From NCBI RefSeq assembly GCF_003515705.1, contig NZ_QWEH01000001.1, positions 248,001-312,000 of the forward strand: a stretch of 64,000 bases of DNA, in the 5' to 3' direction. The notes below the pieces were generated by a model. That model made no database searches and had not been told where the DNA came from. It was given only the letters and a program-made list of their open reading frames with translations. Each line of letters opens with the position of its first letter. Positions within the stretch are counted from its first letter, which is position 1. Origin of the DNA: Oceanobacillus profundus. GTDB lineage: Bacteria > Bacillota > Bacilli > Bacillales > Amphibacillaceae. The position numbers and the translations under genes were made by a program. Shown in pieces: positions 35,246 through 43,992 of this stretch.

Positions 35246-36760
35246 ATGGGAGGAAAATTAAAGCGCATACATCCCCGAGTGCTTCACGAGCGGCTAGTGT
35301 CCGCAGAAGAAGCGGCATCATGGATAAACGATGGAATGACATTGGGGCTAAGTGGGTTTACTCGTGCTGGTGATGCGAAAGCAGTTCCGACAGCATTGGT
35401 GGAACGTGCGAAAAAAGGTGAAACTTTCAAAGTAAATGTGTATACAGGAGCTTCACTCGGTTCGAATATTGATAAAATGTTTGCTGAAGCAGGAATTGTT
35501 GCAAAAAGATTGCCATTCCAAGCAGAACCTTTGATGCGAAAGGCGATTAATACAGGGGAACATCTATTTGTAGATCAGCATTTATCACATACGTCTGAAA
35601 TGCTGCGTGCGGATGTTATTGATCGTGTAGATTACGCTATCTTGGAAGGAATTTCGATTACGGAAGATGGAATGCTCATTCCAACTACTTCTGTTGGGAA
35701 TTCACTTTCGTTTGCTGAGACAGCGGAAAACATCATAATTGAACTGAATACAGCACAACCAGAAGCGTTAGTGGGATTGCATGATATTTATAGCCCGAAC
35801 AAGCAAGGCGAACGGGATCCGATTCCATTAACAAAGGTCGACGGGCGGATTGGAACGCTTGGGATACCACTTGATTTTGATAAAGTGAAGGGGATTGTAT
35901 TCACCCATCAGGAAGATTCCCCATCAACAATCGTTCCGCCTGATGAGGAAACAAAAATGATGGCAAAGCATCTCCTAGGATTTTTACGATCCGAGATTCA
36001 AGCAGGTCGCTTAACGGAATCACTTATGCCACTTCAATCGGGAATTGGCTCGGTTGCAAATGCGGTATTACATGGTATGCTTGATTCAGAGTTTGAAAAT
36101 CTGGTAGTCTATTCGGAAGTATTGCAGGATGCGGTATTTGATTTAATCGATGCTGGTAAAGTCACATTTGCTTCGGCATGTTCCCTAACCTTGTCAGAGG
36201 AAAAGATGAAGCAGGTTTTTGGTGAGTTTTACAAATACCGAGATAAATTAATTTTGCGACCACAGGAAATTTCCAACCAGCCAGAGATTATTCGCAGACT
36301 TGGGCTAATTTCAATTAATACTGCATTAGAGTTTGATATTTACGGTAATGTGAACTCAACGCACGTTAGTGGTACGAAAATGATGAATGGAATTGGCGGC
36401 TCTGGAGATTTTGCACGAAATGCACGGCTTGGGATTTTCGTTACAAAGTCAATTGCAAAAGACGGAGACATTTCGAGCATTGTTCCATTCGTGTCACATG
36501 TCGATCATACCGAACATGATGTTGATGTGGTGGTTACGGAGCAAGGTTATGCGGATTTACGTGGATTAGCTCCAAGGGAGCGTGTACCACTTATTATCGA
36601 AAACTGTGCACATCCAATGTACCGCGAGCAGCTATGGGATTACTACAAGGAAGCACTTGAGCGTGGAGGGCAGACCCCTCATGTGCTGGAAAAAGCATTC
36701 TCATGGCATGCTAGTTTTAAAGAATCAGGTACGATGCGAAAGCTAGTTGAACAAAAGTAA
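35246..36760 (+). CDS. Acetyl-CoA hydrolase / succinyl-CoA:acetate CoA-transferase family protein
   Basis: 504-aa class I CoA-transferase of the Cat1/AarC/Ach1 type. Marks are the N-terminal GFTRAGDAKAVP, GIGSVANAVLHGM and VVYSEVLQDAVFDL holding the predicted catalytic Glu that forms the CoA thioester, with the C-terminal GSGDFARNARLGIF and EQGYADLRG segments. It would interconvert acetyl-CoA and succinyl-CoA with their free acids, or hydrolyse acetyl-CoA. ATG 35246 follows AGAGGGATG. Its control by the LytTR protein upstream is inferred. Confidence 0.9.
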   Translation: MGGKLKRIHPRVLHERLVSAEEAASWINDGMTLGLSGFTRAGDAKAVPTALVERAKKGETFKVNVYTGASLGSNIDKMFAEAGIVAKRLPFQAEPLMRKAINTGEHLFVDQHLSHTSEMLRADVIDRVDYAILEGISITEDGMLIPTTSVGNSLSFAETAENIIIELNTAQPEALVGLHDIYSPNKQGERDPIPLTKVDGRIGTLGIPLDFDKVKGIVFTHQEDSPSTIVPPDEETKMMAKHLLGFLRSEIQAGRLTESLMPLQSGIGSVANAVLHGMLDSEFENLVVYSEVLQDAVFDLIDAGKVTFASACSLTLSEEKMKQVFGEFYKYRDKLILRPQEISNQPEIIRRLGLISINTALEFDIYGNVNSTHVSGTKMMNGIGGSGDFARNARLGIFVTKSIAKDGDISSIVPFVSHVDHTEHDVDVVVTEQGYADLRGLAPRERVPLIIENCAHPMYREQLWDYYKEALERGGQTPHVLEKAFSWHASFKESGTMRKLVEQK

Positions 36761-36791
36761 GATGGAACAATTGGGGTTATATATAGTATAG

Positions 36792-36832
36792 AAAAACACA
36801 TGGGAAGAGGGCAGACTTCTCATGTGTTTTTT
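36792..36832 (+). terminator. Terminator of the CoA-transferase gene
   Basis: AAAAACACATG (36792-36802) pairs with CATGTGTTTTT (36821-36831); GAAG/CTTC extends the stem. T-run at the end. Confidence 0.85.
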
Positions 36833-36843
36833 AGCGGAAAGCG

Positions 36844-36872
36844 AAATGCAGCATAAGACATATGCTGCATTT
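36844..36872 (-). terminator. Hairpin downstream of the Fsr-like gene
   Basis: Perfect 12-bp inverted repeat AAATGCAGCATA (36844-36855) and complement (36861-36872) around AGACA, about 30 bp beyond the stop of the minus-strand transporter gene. The T-tract on the minus strand is short. Confidence 0.6.
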
Positions 36873-36902
36873 CCTGATTTCATTCGGATAACAATTTTTC
36901 AC

Positions 36903-38132
36903 TTAAGCATACCATTCTCGAATCTTTTCATCTGTTGGCAGCAAATATGTTAGAAATCCTAATAAAGGAAGAAGTGAAATCATAATCATGGTCGGTGTCA
37001 GCCCGATAAAGTCAATTAGCGTTCCGAGAGCAACCGAGCCAATTGCCCCCATTCCAAATGCTAATCCAACAATTAAACCAGACATCGTACCGATTTTCCC
37101 TGGAACAAGCTCTTGTGCATAGACGACGGTAACGGAGAAGCTGGACATTAAAATAACTCCAATGACAGCAAGTAAAATAATTGCAAGAACTGGACCAACA
37201 TGTGGCAGTAATAATGCAAGTGGTGCAGAAGCGATTAGTGAAAATAGGATGACGGTTCGCTTTCCAAATCGGTCTGCCAGTGGTCCGCCTAAAAATGTTC
37301 CAACAGCTCCCATCGCTAGAAACGTAAAGATATAGACTTGAGATTTAGCAATTGTAAGGTCGTAGTTGTCAATTGCGTAAAATGCATAGAAGTTCGAAAT
37401 AGCAGCCTGATACCACGAGCGGGAAAAAACAAGAAAAATTAACACGATAAGTGCACTTTTAATTGCCCGGGACATATTTTTATTCGGTTTTACTGCTTTT
37501 TGAGCTCCCTTCGACCGGGAAAATTCTTTAACCCTGGCAGCATACCATTTTGCGATATGCATAAGAAAAAAGACAGCGAGCGCAGCGATTAATGTAAACC
37601 AAATGGCTCCAAATTGTCCTAACGGAACGAGCACTAATGCTGTAATGACGGGTGCCAATGCTTGCCCGGAATTTCCGCCTACTTGATAAATTGATTGAGC
37701 GAGCCCTCGCTTTGTCCCGGCAGCAAGATAGGCAACACGTGAACCTTCTGGATGGAAAACGGCAGACCCTAAACCAATAAAGACGACGCTTATGAGGATC
37801 ATCCAGAAGTTAGGAGCCAAAGCTAAACCCAGCATCCCAAACATGCTACTCGTTAGCCCGATTGGTAAAGCGTATGGGATTGGATGCTTATCCGTGTACA
37901 TACCGACCAATGGTTGCATCACGGACGAAACCATATTTAATGTAAACGCAATGAGTCCAAGCTGTGTAAATGTCAGACCTAATGATTGTTCTAAAATAGG
38001 GAACATCGCTGGGATAACAGCCTGAAGCGAGTCATTTAATAGATGACATGTTCCAATGATAAATAAAATCGAATAGACTGGCTTGTTACTAAATGTGGAG
38101 CTTACCTTCTTCTTTAGTGCCTTTTCCAACAT
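36903..38132 (-). CDS. MFS transporter, fosmidomycin-resistance (Fsr) type
   Basis: 409-aa major facilitator with about 12 membrane helices. The N-terminal HLLNDSLQAVIPAMFPIL, the loop GMYTDKHPIPYALP and GSAVFHPEGSRVAY match the Fsr subgroup, whose founding member exports fosmidomycin. ATG at 38132 (MLEKALKKK) is preceded by AGAAAGAAGG; a longer frame to 38195 has no ribosome site. Natural substrate unknown; Fsr relatives are abundant in Bacillaceae without a known drug role. Confidence 0.87.
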   Translation of the reverse strand: MLEKALKKKVSSTFSNKPVYSILFIIGTCHLLNDSLQAVIPAMFPILEQSLGLTFTQLGLIAFTLNMVSSVMQPLVGMYTDKHPIPYALPIGLTSSMFGMLGLALAPNFWMILISVVFIGLGSAVFHPEGSRVAYLAAGTKRGLAQSIYQVGGNSGQALAPVITALVLVPLGQFGAIWFTLIAALAVFFLMHIAKWYAARVKEFSRSKGAQKAVKPNKNMSRAIKSALIVLIFLVFSRSWYQAAISNFYAFYAIDNYDLTIAKSQVYIFTFLAMGAVGTFLGGPLADRFGKRTVILFSLIASAPLALLLPHVGPVLAIILLAVIGVILMSSFSVTVVYAQELVPGKIGTMSGLIVGLAFGMGAIGSVALGTLIDFIGLTPTMIMISLLPLLGFLTYLLPTDEKIREWYA

Positions 38133-38395
38133 ATTTCCCTTCTTTCTCATAATAGAAAAACGAACAATGTGATTAACCTTATTGCTATTGTACAACTGAT
38201 GCTAAAAATAGCAATGGTTTTTGCCCTGAATAAAAATAGTTAAAGAGGTTCATACTGCCTGACAGACATCCTGTACTTTAAACAGATTCAAATGATTCAC
38301 AGCAGAATGAGCTCTAATATGCCTGTAAAATTGCAGAAATTTTAATAGATATATGGTATCATATAAACTTATGACAATTAGTAGAGGGGTTTACG

Positions 38396-40324
38396 ATGAC
38401 AAGAAATACTTCCATTCCATTTACGGTTTCGAAAGATGATAATTTCTTTGATCGATTAGGAGATTATATTGGTGATGTATTTTATGATATTTTGCCAGAA
38501 CAAGGATTTGAATTACGTGATGAACAAATTTATATGGCCTTCCAGCTTGAGCAGGCATTTAAAAATAAACATACGATATTTGCTGAAGCAGGTGTAGGTA
38601 CAGGGAAAACGCTTGTCTATTTATTGTATGCGATTTGCTATGCACGTTATAAAGGAAAGCCTGCGATTATAACGTGCGCAGACGAAACATTGATTGAACA
38701 GCTCGTGAAAAAGGGCGGAGATATTGAAAAGCTAGAAAAATCGCTCGGACTTGAGGTTGATGTACGACTAGCAAAGGCGAGAGAAAACTATGTGTGTATT
38801 AAAAAGTTAAACCCGCTTGCTGAAATAACAGACGATGAGGATATCTTAAGTGTGCATGACGAGATTCCGGAATTTGTTTTTGACACGAGTGCAGTAATGA
38901 AATCGTTTGAACGCTATGGTGATCGTAAAGAATACCCGTGGGTTTCTGATGAGAAATGGGAGAAGATCGCTTGGGACCCGCTCCAGCAATGTGCTACCTG
39001 TGACTGGAGACACCGCAGTGGCCAAACACTGAATCGAGAATACTACCGCCATGCCAAAGATATTATTATTTGTTCGCATGATTTTTATATGGAGCATGTG
39101 TGGACAAAGGAATCTCGTAAGCGGGAAGGACAATTACCATTGCTCCCAGAAGCAAGTTCTGTTGTATTCGATGAGGGGCATCTTTTAGAAGTTGCCGCAC
39201 AAAAAGGGCTGACCTATCGATTTAACTTTGAAAACTTGACCAATGTGTTGACAGGTTATATGGGTCAGGATGTTCGTGAAGAATCATTGCTTTTAGTAGA
39301 AGATATTTTATCATTAAATGACGAATGGTTTGAATTATTAGGTGAGACAGCTGTACCTGTAGAAGGATCGAACCGTCAGGACATTCCTCGAACGGACACC
39401 ATGGTGGACATGGCTAAGAGGTTGAATGGAATGGTTCAGCAATTACTGGAACAGTTGGTCTTTGATGCAGAATTATTTTCCATGGATGAATACCATACGA
39501 AGATTATTGAGGAATACTTGGAGTTCTTCAGTTATGGTTTAATGAACTTATTGAAGGACGACCAAGGCATCTATTGGCTGGAAGAAAATGATACGACAAC
39601 AAGTCTAGTTGTTATGCCGCGCTTAGTAGAAGATGTTTTGGAGAAGGAAGTATTTTCACAAAATATCCCATTCGTCTTCTCGTCGGCAACACTTTCACAA
39701 GGTGGAGATTTCACCTATTTAGCAGAGAGCTTAGGAATTAGTGACTTTGACTCGTTTACGGTAGCTTCTCCATTTGATTATGAAGAAAATATGAAGCTAA
39801 ACGGTCATATAGAACAAGAACAGACGATGAAGTGGGAACAAATCGGAGCCCAGTTAAAAGATAACCAAGGCCATACACTTGTCCTGTTTTCTTCTGAGAA
39901 AGAAATGAATCAATTTCGGAAGTGGGCAGACACGCAAGAGTGGGATTTTAGGATGCTCTATGAAGGAGAGTATGAGATTAGCGCGACAGTAAGGAAATTT
40001 CAAAAGGAAGCGTCTGCGGTCCTATGCACCCATAATTTATGGGAAGGACTCGATGTCCCTGGAGAAGCATTAACACAAGTGATTATTTCGTCCTTGCCAT
40101 TTCCGCCGAAGGATCCCGTATTCCAAGCAAAACGCAAGCATGTCAGCGACCCAATCATTGAGGTTGATCTGCCTTATATGCTGCTTCGTCTCCGTCAAGG
40201 AATTGGCCGCTTGATACGAACAACAGACGACCACGGCGTTATTCAATTATGGATGACAGAAGAAGATAAAACATTATATCAGAAAAAAATAGATGACATT
40301 TTACCGGTTGAGATGAATTGGTAA
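38396..40324 (+). CDS. ypvA: DinG/XPD-family ATP-dependent DNA helicase (YpvA-like)
   Basis: 642-aa superfamily 2 helicase. Walker A EAGVGTGKT at residues 64-72, a cysteine-bearing Fe-S region (NYVCIKKL and CATCDWRHRSG), the DEGH box (VVFDEGHLLE) and the C-terminal motif VI RLRQGIGRLIRT mark an XPD/DinG 5'-3' helicase with an iron-sulphur cluster. Length and layout match B. subtilis YpvA. ATG 38396 follows AGAGGGG. Likely role in resolving unusual DNA structures or R-loops. Monocistronic, with a strong terminator at 40336-40369. Confidence 0.88.
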   Translation: MTRNTSIPFTVSKDDNFFDRLGDYIGDVFYDILPEQGFELRDEQIYMAFQLEQAFKNKHTIFAEAGVGTGKTLVYLLYAICYARYKGKPAIITCADETLIEQLVKKGGDIEKLEKSLGLEVDVRLAKARENYVCIKKLNPLAEITDDEDILSVHDEIPEFVFDTSAVMKSFERYGDRKEYPWVSDEKWEKIAWDPLQQCATCDWRHRSGQTLNREYYRHAKDIIICSHDFYMEHVWTKESRKREGQLPLLPEASSVVFDEGHLLEVAAQKGLTYRFNFENLTNVLTGYMGQDVREESLLLVEDILSLNDEWFELLGETAVPVEGSNRQDIPRTDTMVDMAKRLNGMVQQLLEQLVFDAELFSMDEYHTKIIEEYLEFFSYGLMNLLKDDQGIYWLEENDTTTSLVVMPRLVEDVLEKEVFSQNIPFVFSSATLSQGGDFTYLAESLGISDFDSFTVASPFDYEENMKLNGHIEQEQTMKWEQIGAQLKDNQGHTLVLFSSEKEMNQFRKWADTQEWDFRMLYEGEYEISATVRKFQKEASAVLCTHNLWEGLDVPGEALTQVIISSLPFPPKDPVFQAKRKHVSDPIIEVDLPYMLLRLRQGIGRLIRTTDDHGVIQLWMTEEDKTLYQKKIDDILPVEMNW

Positions 40325-40335
40325 GATATATAGAG

Positions 40336-40369
40336 GAGGCAGTTATTGATAACTGCCTCTTCTCTTTTT
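40336..40369 (+). terminator. Terminator of the helicase gene
   Basis: GAGGCAGTTAT (40336-40346) and its perfect complement (40349-40359) with a 2-nt centre, followed by TTCTCTTTTT. Confidence 0.88.
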
Positions 40370-40386
40370 AGCTTTCCCATCGCGCC

Positions 40387-40468
40387 ATGACACCAAAAGC
40401 AAAAATAAAGCACCCATCTGCCGCACTATGACACCAAAAGCAAAAATAAAGCACCATCATGTTCCGCC
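40387..40468. repeat. 41-bp tandem repeat, two units (locus A)
   Basis: The 28-bp core beginning ATGACACCAAAAGC and ending AATAAAGCACC occurs identically at 40387-40414 and 40428-40455, so the period is 41 bp. The 13-bp linkers differ. The same unit with the same period forms a longer array at 46324-46566, almost 6 kb away. It starts about 18 bp after the helicase terminator. No coding role is evident. Confidence 0.85.
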
Positions 40469-40569
40469 ATCAACACCTCCATACCTTAAAACCGATTTCG
40501 GTTCTAAAATAGTTGAATTATTAGTTCTATAAGTATAGAATAAAGAAAAGTCTAAAAAGGGGGAATTGC

Positions 40570-41616
40570 ATGGACGTTATTAGTGCAACTGTGAAAAAAC
40601 GAGAAACGTACAGCGTTCACATTAAATATTCGCCACTTTGGGAATGTGCATTGGGCATAGCGGCTATTACAAATACAGCCCTTATTGATTCGTTGGAAAA
40701 GTCGATTAGCTACTGGAAGGAAATGCGGGAATCTTTATCACATCGGTTACGTGAGCATCTCGAATATGTTGAAAAAAATAACACATGGAAGGCATTACTT
40801 CAGCTATTACATCAAAAAGATTTCACAACACTTCAAGAGTTTACCTCCTATATCGAAATGCTTTCAGAAAAGAGATTAAAATTTATTTGCCTGCCATTTG
40901 TTGGAGATGCGTATCAAGCGCTAAGAGAACGTGCTGCAAGTCGAGAGAAAGAAGCAATAGAAGCGTTACAGTCACTTACTGCTGCAAATCCATTTTTTCC
41001 GGAATACATTGCTTTTATTAGTAACATGGAACAAATGCAATTGAAAAAGCATCTGGTTGAGGTTATGACAGACTGGTATAAACAAGTTATTGAAAATGAC
41101 CCCGAGCAACTGGAAAAAATCCTGCAAGCAGATGTAGCAGCCAAAAAGAAAATGGAAGTAAAAATGGATCCAGAGGAATTTGTTGAATGGGCAACTGCTG
41201 GAATCACATATCTTCCAGAGCCGAGCGTCCACCATGTGCTTTTAATTCCACATGTTACGTATCGGCCATGGAATATTGTTGCCGATTTGGAAGACACGAA
41301 GGTGTTTTACTATCCAGTCGCAAACGAAAGCATTTCACCCGATGACAGGTATTTGCCAAATGACTTTTTATTGCTAAAGTACAAAGCACTTGGAGATGAA
41401 GCAAGACTGCGGATAATTAAATTATTGTTCGAAAGAAATCGTACACTTCAAGAAATTACAGAAAGAATGGGAATGGGCAAATCCACCATACATCACCATC
41501 TTAAAATATTGCGTGCAGCACAATTAGTTGAAATGAAGGACACCAAGTATGCGCTCAAAACAAAAGCAATTGATTCGTTAACAAAGGAATTAGCACTATA
41601 CCTTCACCAAGAATAG
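40570..41616 (+). CDS. ArsR-type winged-helix regulator with large N-terminal domain
   Basis: 348-aa protein. The C-terminal 85 residues are an ArsR winged HTH (LKYKALGDEARLRIIKLLFERNRTLQEITERMGMGKSTIHHHLKIL). The N-terminal 260 residues are a helical, charged region like that of long YdfF-type ArsR regulators, with no metal-binding Cys motif. ATG 40570 has AAAAGGGGGAA upstream. An MFS exporter starts 30 bp later, so it probably regulates that transporter in response to a compound sensed by the large N-terminal domain. Ligand unknown. Confidence 0.84.
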   Translation: MDVISATVKKRETYSVHIKYSPLWECALGIAAITNTALIDSLEKSISYWKEMRESLSHRLREHLEYVEKNNTWKALLQLLHQKDFTTLQEFTSYIEMLSEKRLKFICLPFVGDAYQALRERAASREKEAIEALQSLTAANPFFPEYIAFISNMEQMQLKKHLVEVMTDWYKQVIENDPEQLEKILQADVAAKKKMEVKMDPEEFVEWATAGITYLPEPSVHHVLLIPHVTYRPWNIVADLEDTKVFYYPVANESISPDDRYLPNDFLLLKYKALGDEARLRIIKLLFERNRTLQEITERMGMGKSTIHHHLKILRAAQLVEMKDTKYALKTKAIDSLTKELALYLHQE

Positions 41617-41646
41617 ACCGATAATTCTAAAAGAAATTGGTGAGTT

Positions 41647-42837
41647 ATGAACTTATATAAAAACAAATCCTTTACACGTATTTGGGCAGGAAATGCATCC
41701 TCTGAATTAGGCGGCGCATTCGGAACATTTTGTAATTCTTTACTCGTCTTTGAATTGACAGGGTCCCCTATGGCTTTAGGAAGCATGTGGCTGCTCTATT
41801 TTTTACCATCCCTCCTACTCCAATTATTTATCGGTCCCTATATTGATCGCTGGAGCCGAAAATGGATCATGATTATTGCGTTATGGAGTAGGGCAGCTAT
41901 TTTCCTAATCCCGCTCATAGGCTATATGACAGGTACATTAGCACCTTGGCATATATACGCCGTTCAGCTCGCCGTTGGTTTAATTACACCTTTGTATGTT
42001 CCGGCAAATCAAGCAATACTTCCGACTCTTGTTGCCAAGGAGCAGCTGTCAACAGCAAATGCGTATGTTGATGGCATGGTTCGTTTAATGATGTTACTCG
42101 CTCCTGTATTAGCTGGAATTGTCATCGAGTACATCGGAATTCATATTACCTTACTGCTTGTCTGTCTTTTACTAGCTGCAAGCGGAAGTTTGCTGCTAGG
42201 TATTCGTGAAGGGAATCGCCCACAGACGACAAGACAAACCTGGCTGGAACAATTTACTGAAGGAGTCGGATATTTTTTCAGGCAAAAAATTATTGTTTGG
42301 CTAGGCGTTTTCCTTGCAGTTGTCCAGTTTGGTGTTGGGGTAACCCTGGTCATTGCGCTTCCTTATATAACCGGGGAATTAAACGAAAGCTATGCAGTGT
42401 ATGGATATTTTATGGCTGGTTTTCCACTTGGTTATGTTATCGGTACACTGCTCGTAGGGAAAATTAAGTTTCGTGACCGTCGTTTCCTAATGCTGGGAGC
42501 ACTCGTTATTGGGGGTATGACCTATATTAATTTAGGAATAACAACATCGATTTATTTGGCAATCACAACAGAAATCGTTGCGGGTATAGCGATGGCAATT
42601 TTTAATGTACATAACCTCACGATATGCCAGCAAATTATTCCAAATCATCTTATGGGAAAGGTCTTCTCTGTTCGTCTGTTAATCATTAGAGGGATGATGC
42701 CGATTGGCGTATTAATAGGAGGCGTTTTCAGCGAGATTTGGGGAATTAGATCGCTGTATCTAGGGATTGGTTCTCTCATATGCGCGATTTCTCTGTTTGG
42801 TCTATTACTGCCGTATTTCAGATTTATCACGCATTAA
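41647..42837 (+). CDS. MFS exporter (DHA3, macrolide-efflux-like)
   Basis: 396-aa major facilitator of the DHA3/MefA-like group with about 12 helices. It has NKSFTRIWAGNASSELGGAF at the start, IGPYIDRWSRKWIMI as motif A, and the mid-loop PANQAILPTLVAKEQLSTANAYVDGMVRL characteristic of this group. ATG 41647 follows TTGGTGAG. It is the second gene of a regulator-exporter pair with the ArsR protein. Its last codons (…ITH, stop) fall in a 13-mer that also occurs in a structured element at 51860, so the 3' end may have been shaped by an insertion. Confidence 0.86.
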   Translation: MNLYKNKSFTRIWAGNASSELGGAFGTFCNSLLVFELTGSPMALGSMWLLYFLPSLLLQLFIGPYIDRWSRKWIMIIALWSRAAIFLIPLIGYMTGTLAPWHIYAVQLAVGLITPLYVPANQAILPTLVAKEQLSTANAYVDGMVRLMMLLAPVLAGIVIEYIGIHITLLLVCLLLAASGSLLLGIREGNRPQTTRQTWLEQFTEGVGYFFRQKIIVWLGVFLAVVQFGVGVTLVIALPYITGELNESYAVYGYFMAGFPLGYVIGTLLVGKIKFRDRRFLMLGALVIGGMTYINLGITTSIYLAITTEIVAGIAMAIFNVHNLTICQQIIPNHLMGKVFSVRLLIIRGMMPIGVLIGGVFSEIWGIRSLYLGIGSLICAISLFGLLLPYFRFITH

Positions 42838-42980
42838 CGGACTGTAATACCCCCGCCTATAAGCATGAGGGAACCAAAAACTTGTGAAAGCGGGGGATAA
42901 ACAACCCGTAAATTCTTGATTCTGTTTAACTAACATTCAGTGGGGAAGGGAACCCCCTACTGAGTGAAGTTTCACTTTAT
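42827..42980 (+). repeat. Structured non-coding element, copy 1
   Basis: Contains TCACGCATTAACG (42827-42839, overlapping the MFS stop), CCCCCGC pairing with GCGGGGG (42850-42856, 42890-42896), the sequence GGGGATAAACAACCCGTAAAT (42893-42913, split here as GGGGATAAACAACCC then GTAAAT), and a hairpin ATTCAGT-GGGG / CCCC-ct-ACTGAGT (42935-42945, 42953-42965) with loop AAGGGAA. It ends GAAGTTTCAC. The same order of blocks recurs at 51860-51966. It lies 56 bp upstream of the APH-fold kinase. It could be an IS200/IS605-type end, another mobile remnant, or an RNA element. Confidence 0.7.
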
Positions 42981-43036
42981 TGATAAAAAAGTTGAAGATA
43001 GGAAACTAGTTTCGTAATAAAACATAAGGGGCGTTT

Positions 43037-43951
43037 ATGATGACAGGAAAAGAAATTTTAAAGAAGTTTGGAATTTACATGGAAAACGAGCCAGTAAGCA
43101 TTTATCCATTTTCACCAGTGTACCGAATAGACGATGTTGTTGTGAAACGAACTCAAAAACGACCGCAACCTTTAGTGGGCTATACAACGTATTTATATAA
43201 AGAAGGCATAAACGTTGTCATACCTGTACAGTTGGAAATGGATAACCCGCAAACCATCGGAAATGAAACATTTGTCGTTTATCCCTTCATCACTGGAACA
43301 GTCTATGCTGGAAAAGATCATGAAGTCTACGAGGCTGGAAAGCTATTAGGAAAAATACATCATCTATCTCCAGAAGAAAACGTATTTCAATTAGGAGAGT
43401 ACGATGTGTATGACTTTACAATTGATGAAGTTGTTGAAAGTGTTGAAAATATCGAGAAACATGCAAAGCAAAACAACTTTGAGCTGAACGCTGAATTGCT
43501 GCAGGAAAGGCTCACACACATCGTTTCTCGACAAGAGGAATTACAGCGTGCTAGTCTTCCGATGGTTATGACACCGCACGATTATAAAGCCAATAACTTA
43601 ATTTATACGCCAGATCCATATTTAATTGACCCGGATAATGCTGTGTGCATTCCAAGGATTTTTGATTTAGCCTTGGCATTGCTGCTTTTTCATAATGAGA
43701 TGGAAACAGCACCAGATCAAGTGTTTACGCCAAAACAATGGGAACTTTTTCTGAAAGGATATAAAGAATATGTAAGCCTGTCAGCGTTGGAGTTAAGATA
43801 TTGGGAAAGAGCTATTGAACATGTATTTTTAGATGAGGTTATGTGGCTGATGGCAGAAGTAGAAGAGGACTGGGAAAGAGACTCACAACGAAAGCTGTTT
43901 GCAAGTTTGCTAGCATTGCTTGAAGATAAATCTGCTTATAGGCTTGGTTAA
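43037..43951 (+). CDS. APH-fold phosphotransferase / kinase-like protein
   Basis: 304-aa protein of the aminoglycoside phosphotransferase/choline kinase fold. An N-terminal lobe (VYRIDDVVVKRTQ with a putative ATP-binding Lys) is followed by VMTPHDYKANNLIY (HxDxxxxN-like catalytic loop, here HDYKANN) and LIDPDNAVCIPRIFDLALAL (the DxD metal site). ATG 43037 has AAGGGG upstream; ATG 43040 is also possible. Function could be small-molecule or antibiotic phosphorylation; the substrate cannot be predicted. Confidence 0.8.
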   Translation: MMTGKEILKKFGIYMENEPVSIYPFSPVYRIDDVVVKRTQKRPQPLVGYTTYLYKEGINVVIPVQLEMDNPQTIGNETFVVYPFITGTVYAGKDHEVYEAGKLLGKIHHLSPEENVFQLGEYDVYDFTIDEVVESVENIEKHAKQNNFELNAELLQERLTHIVSRQEELQRASLPMVMTPHDYKANNLIYTPDPYLIDPDNAVCIPRIFDLALALLLFHNEMETAPDQVFTPKQWELFLKGYKEYVSLSALELRYWERAIEHVFLDEVMWLMAEVEEDWERDSQRKLFASLLALLEDKSAYRLG

Positions 43952-43992
43952 GGGTAAAGGAAGTTGAATTTGCCCAGGACAGGAGGTTATGT

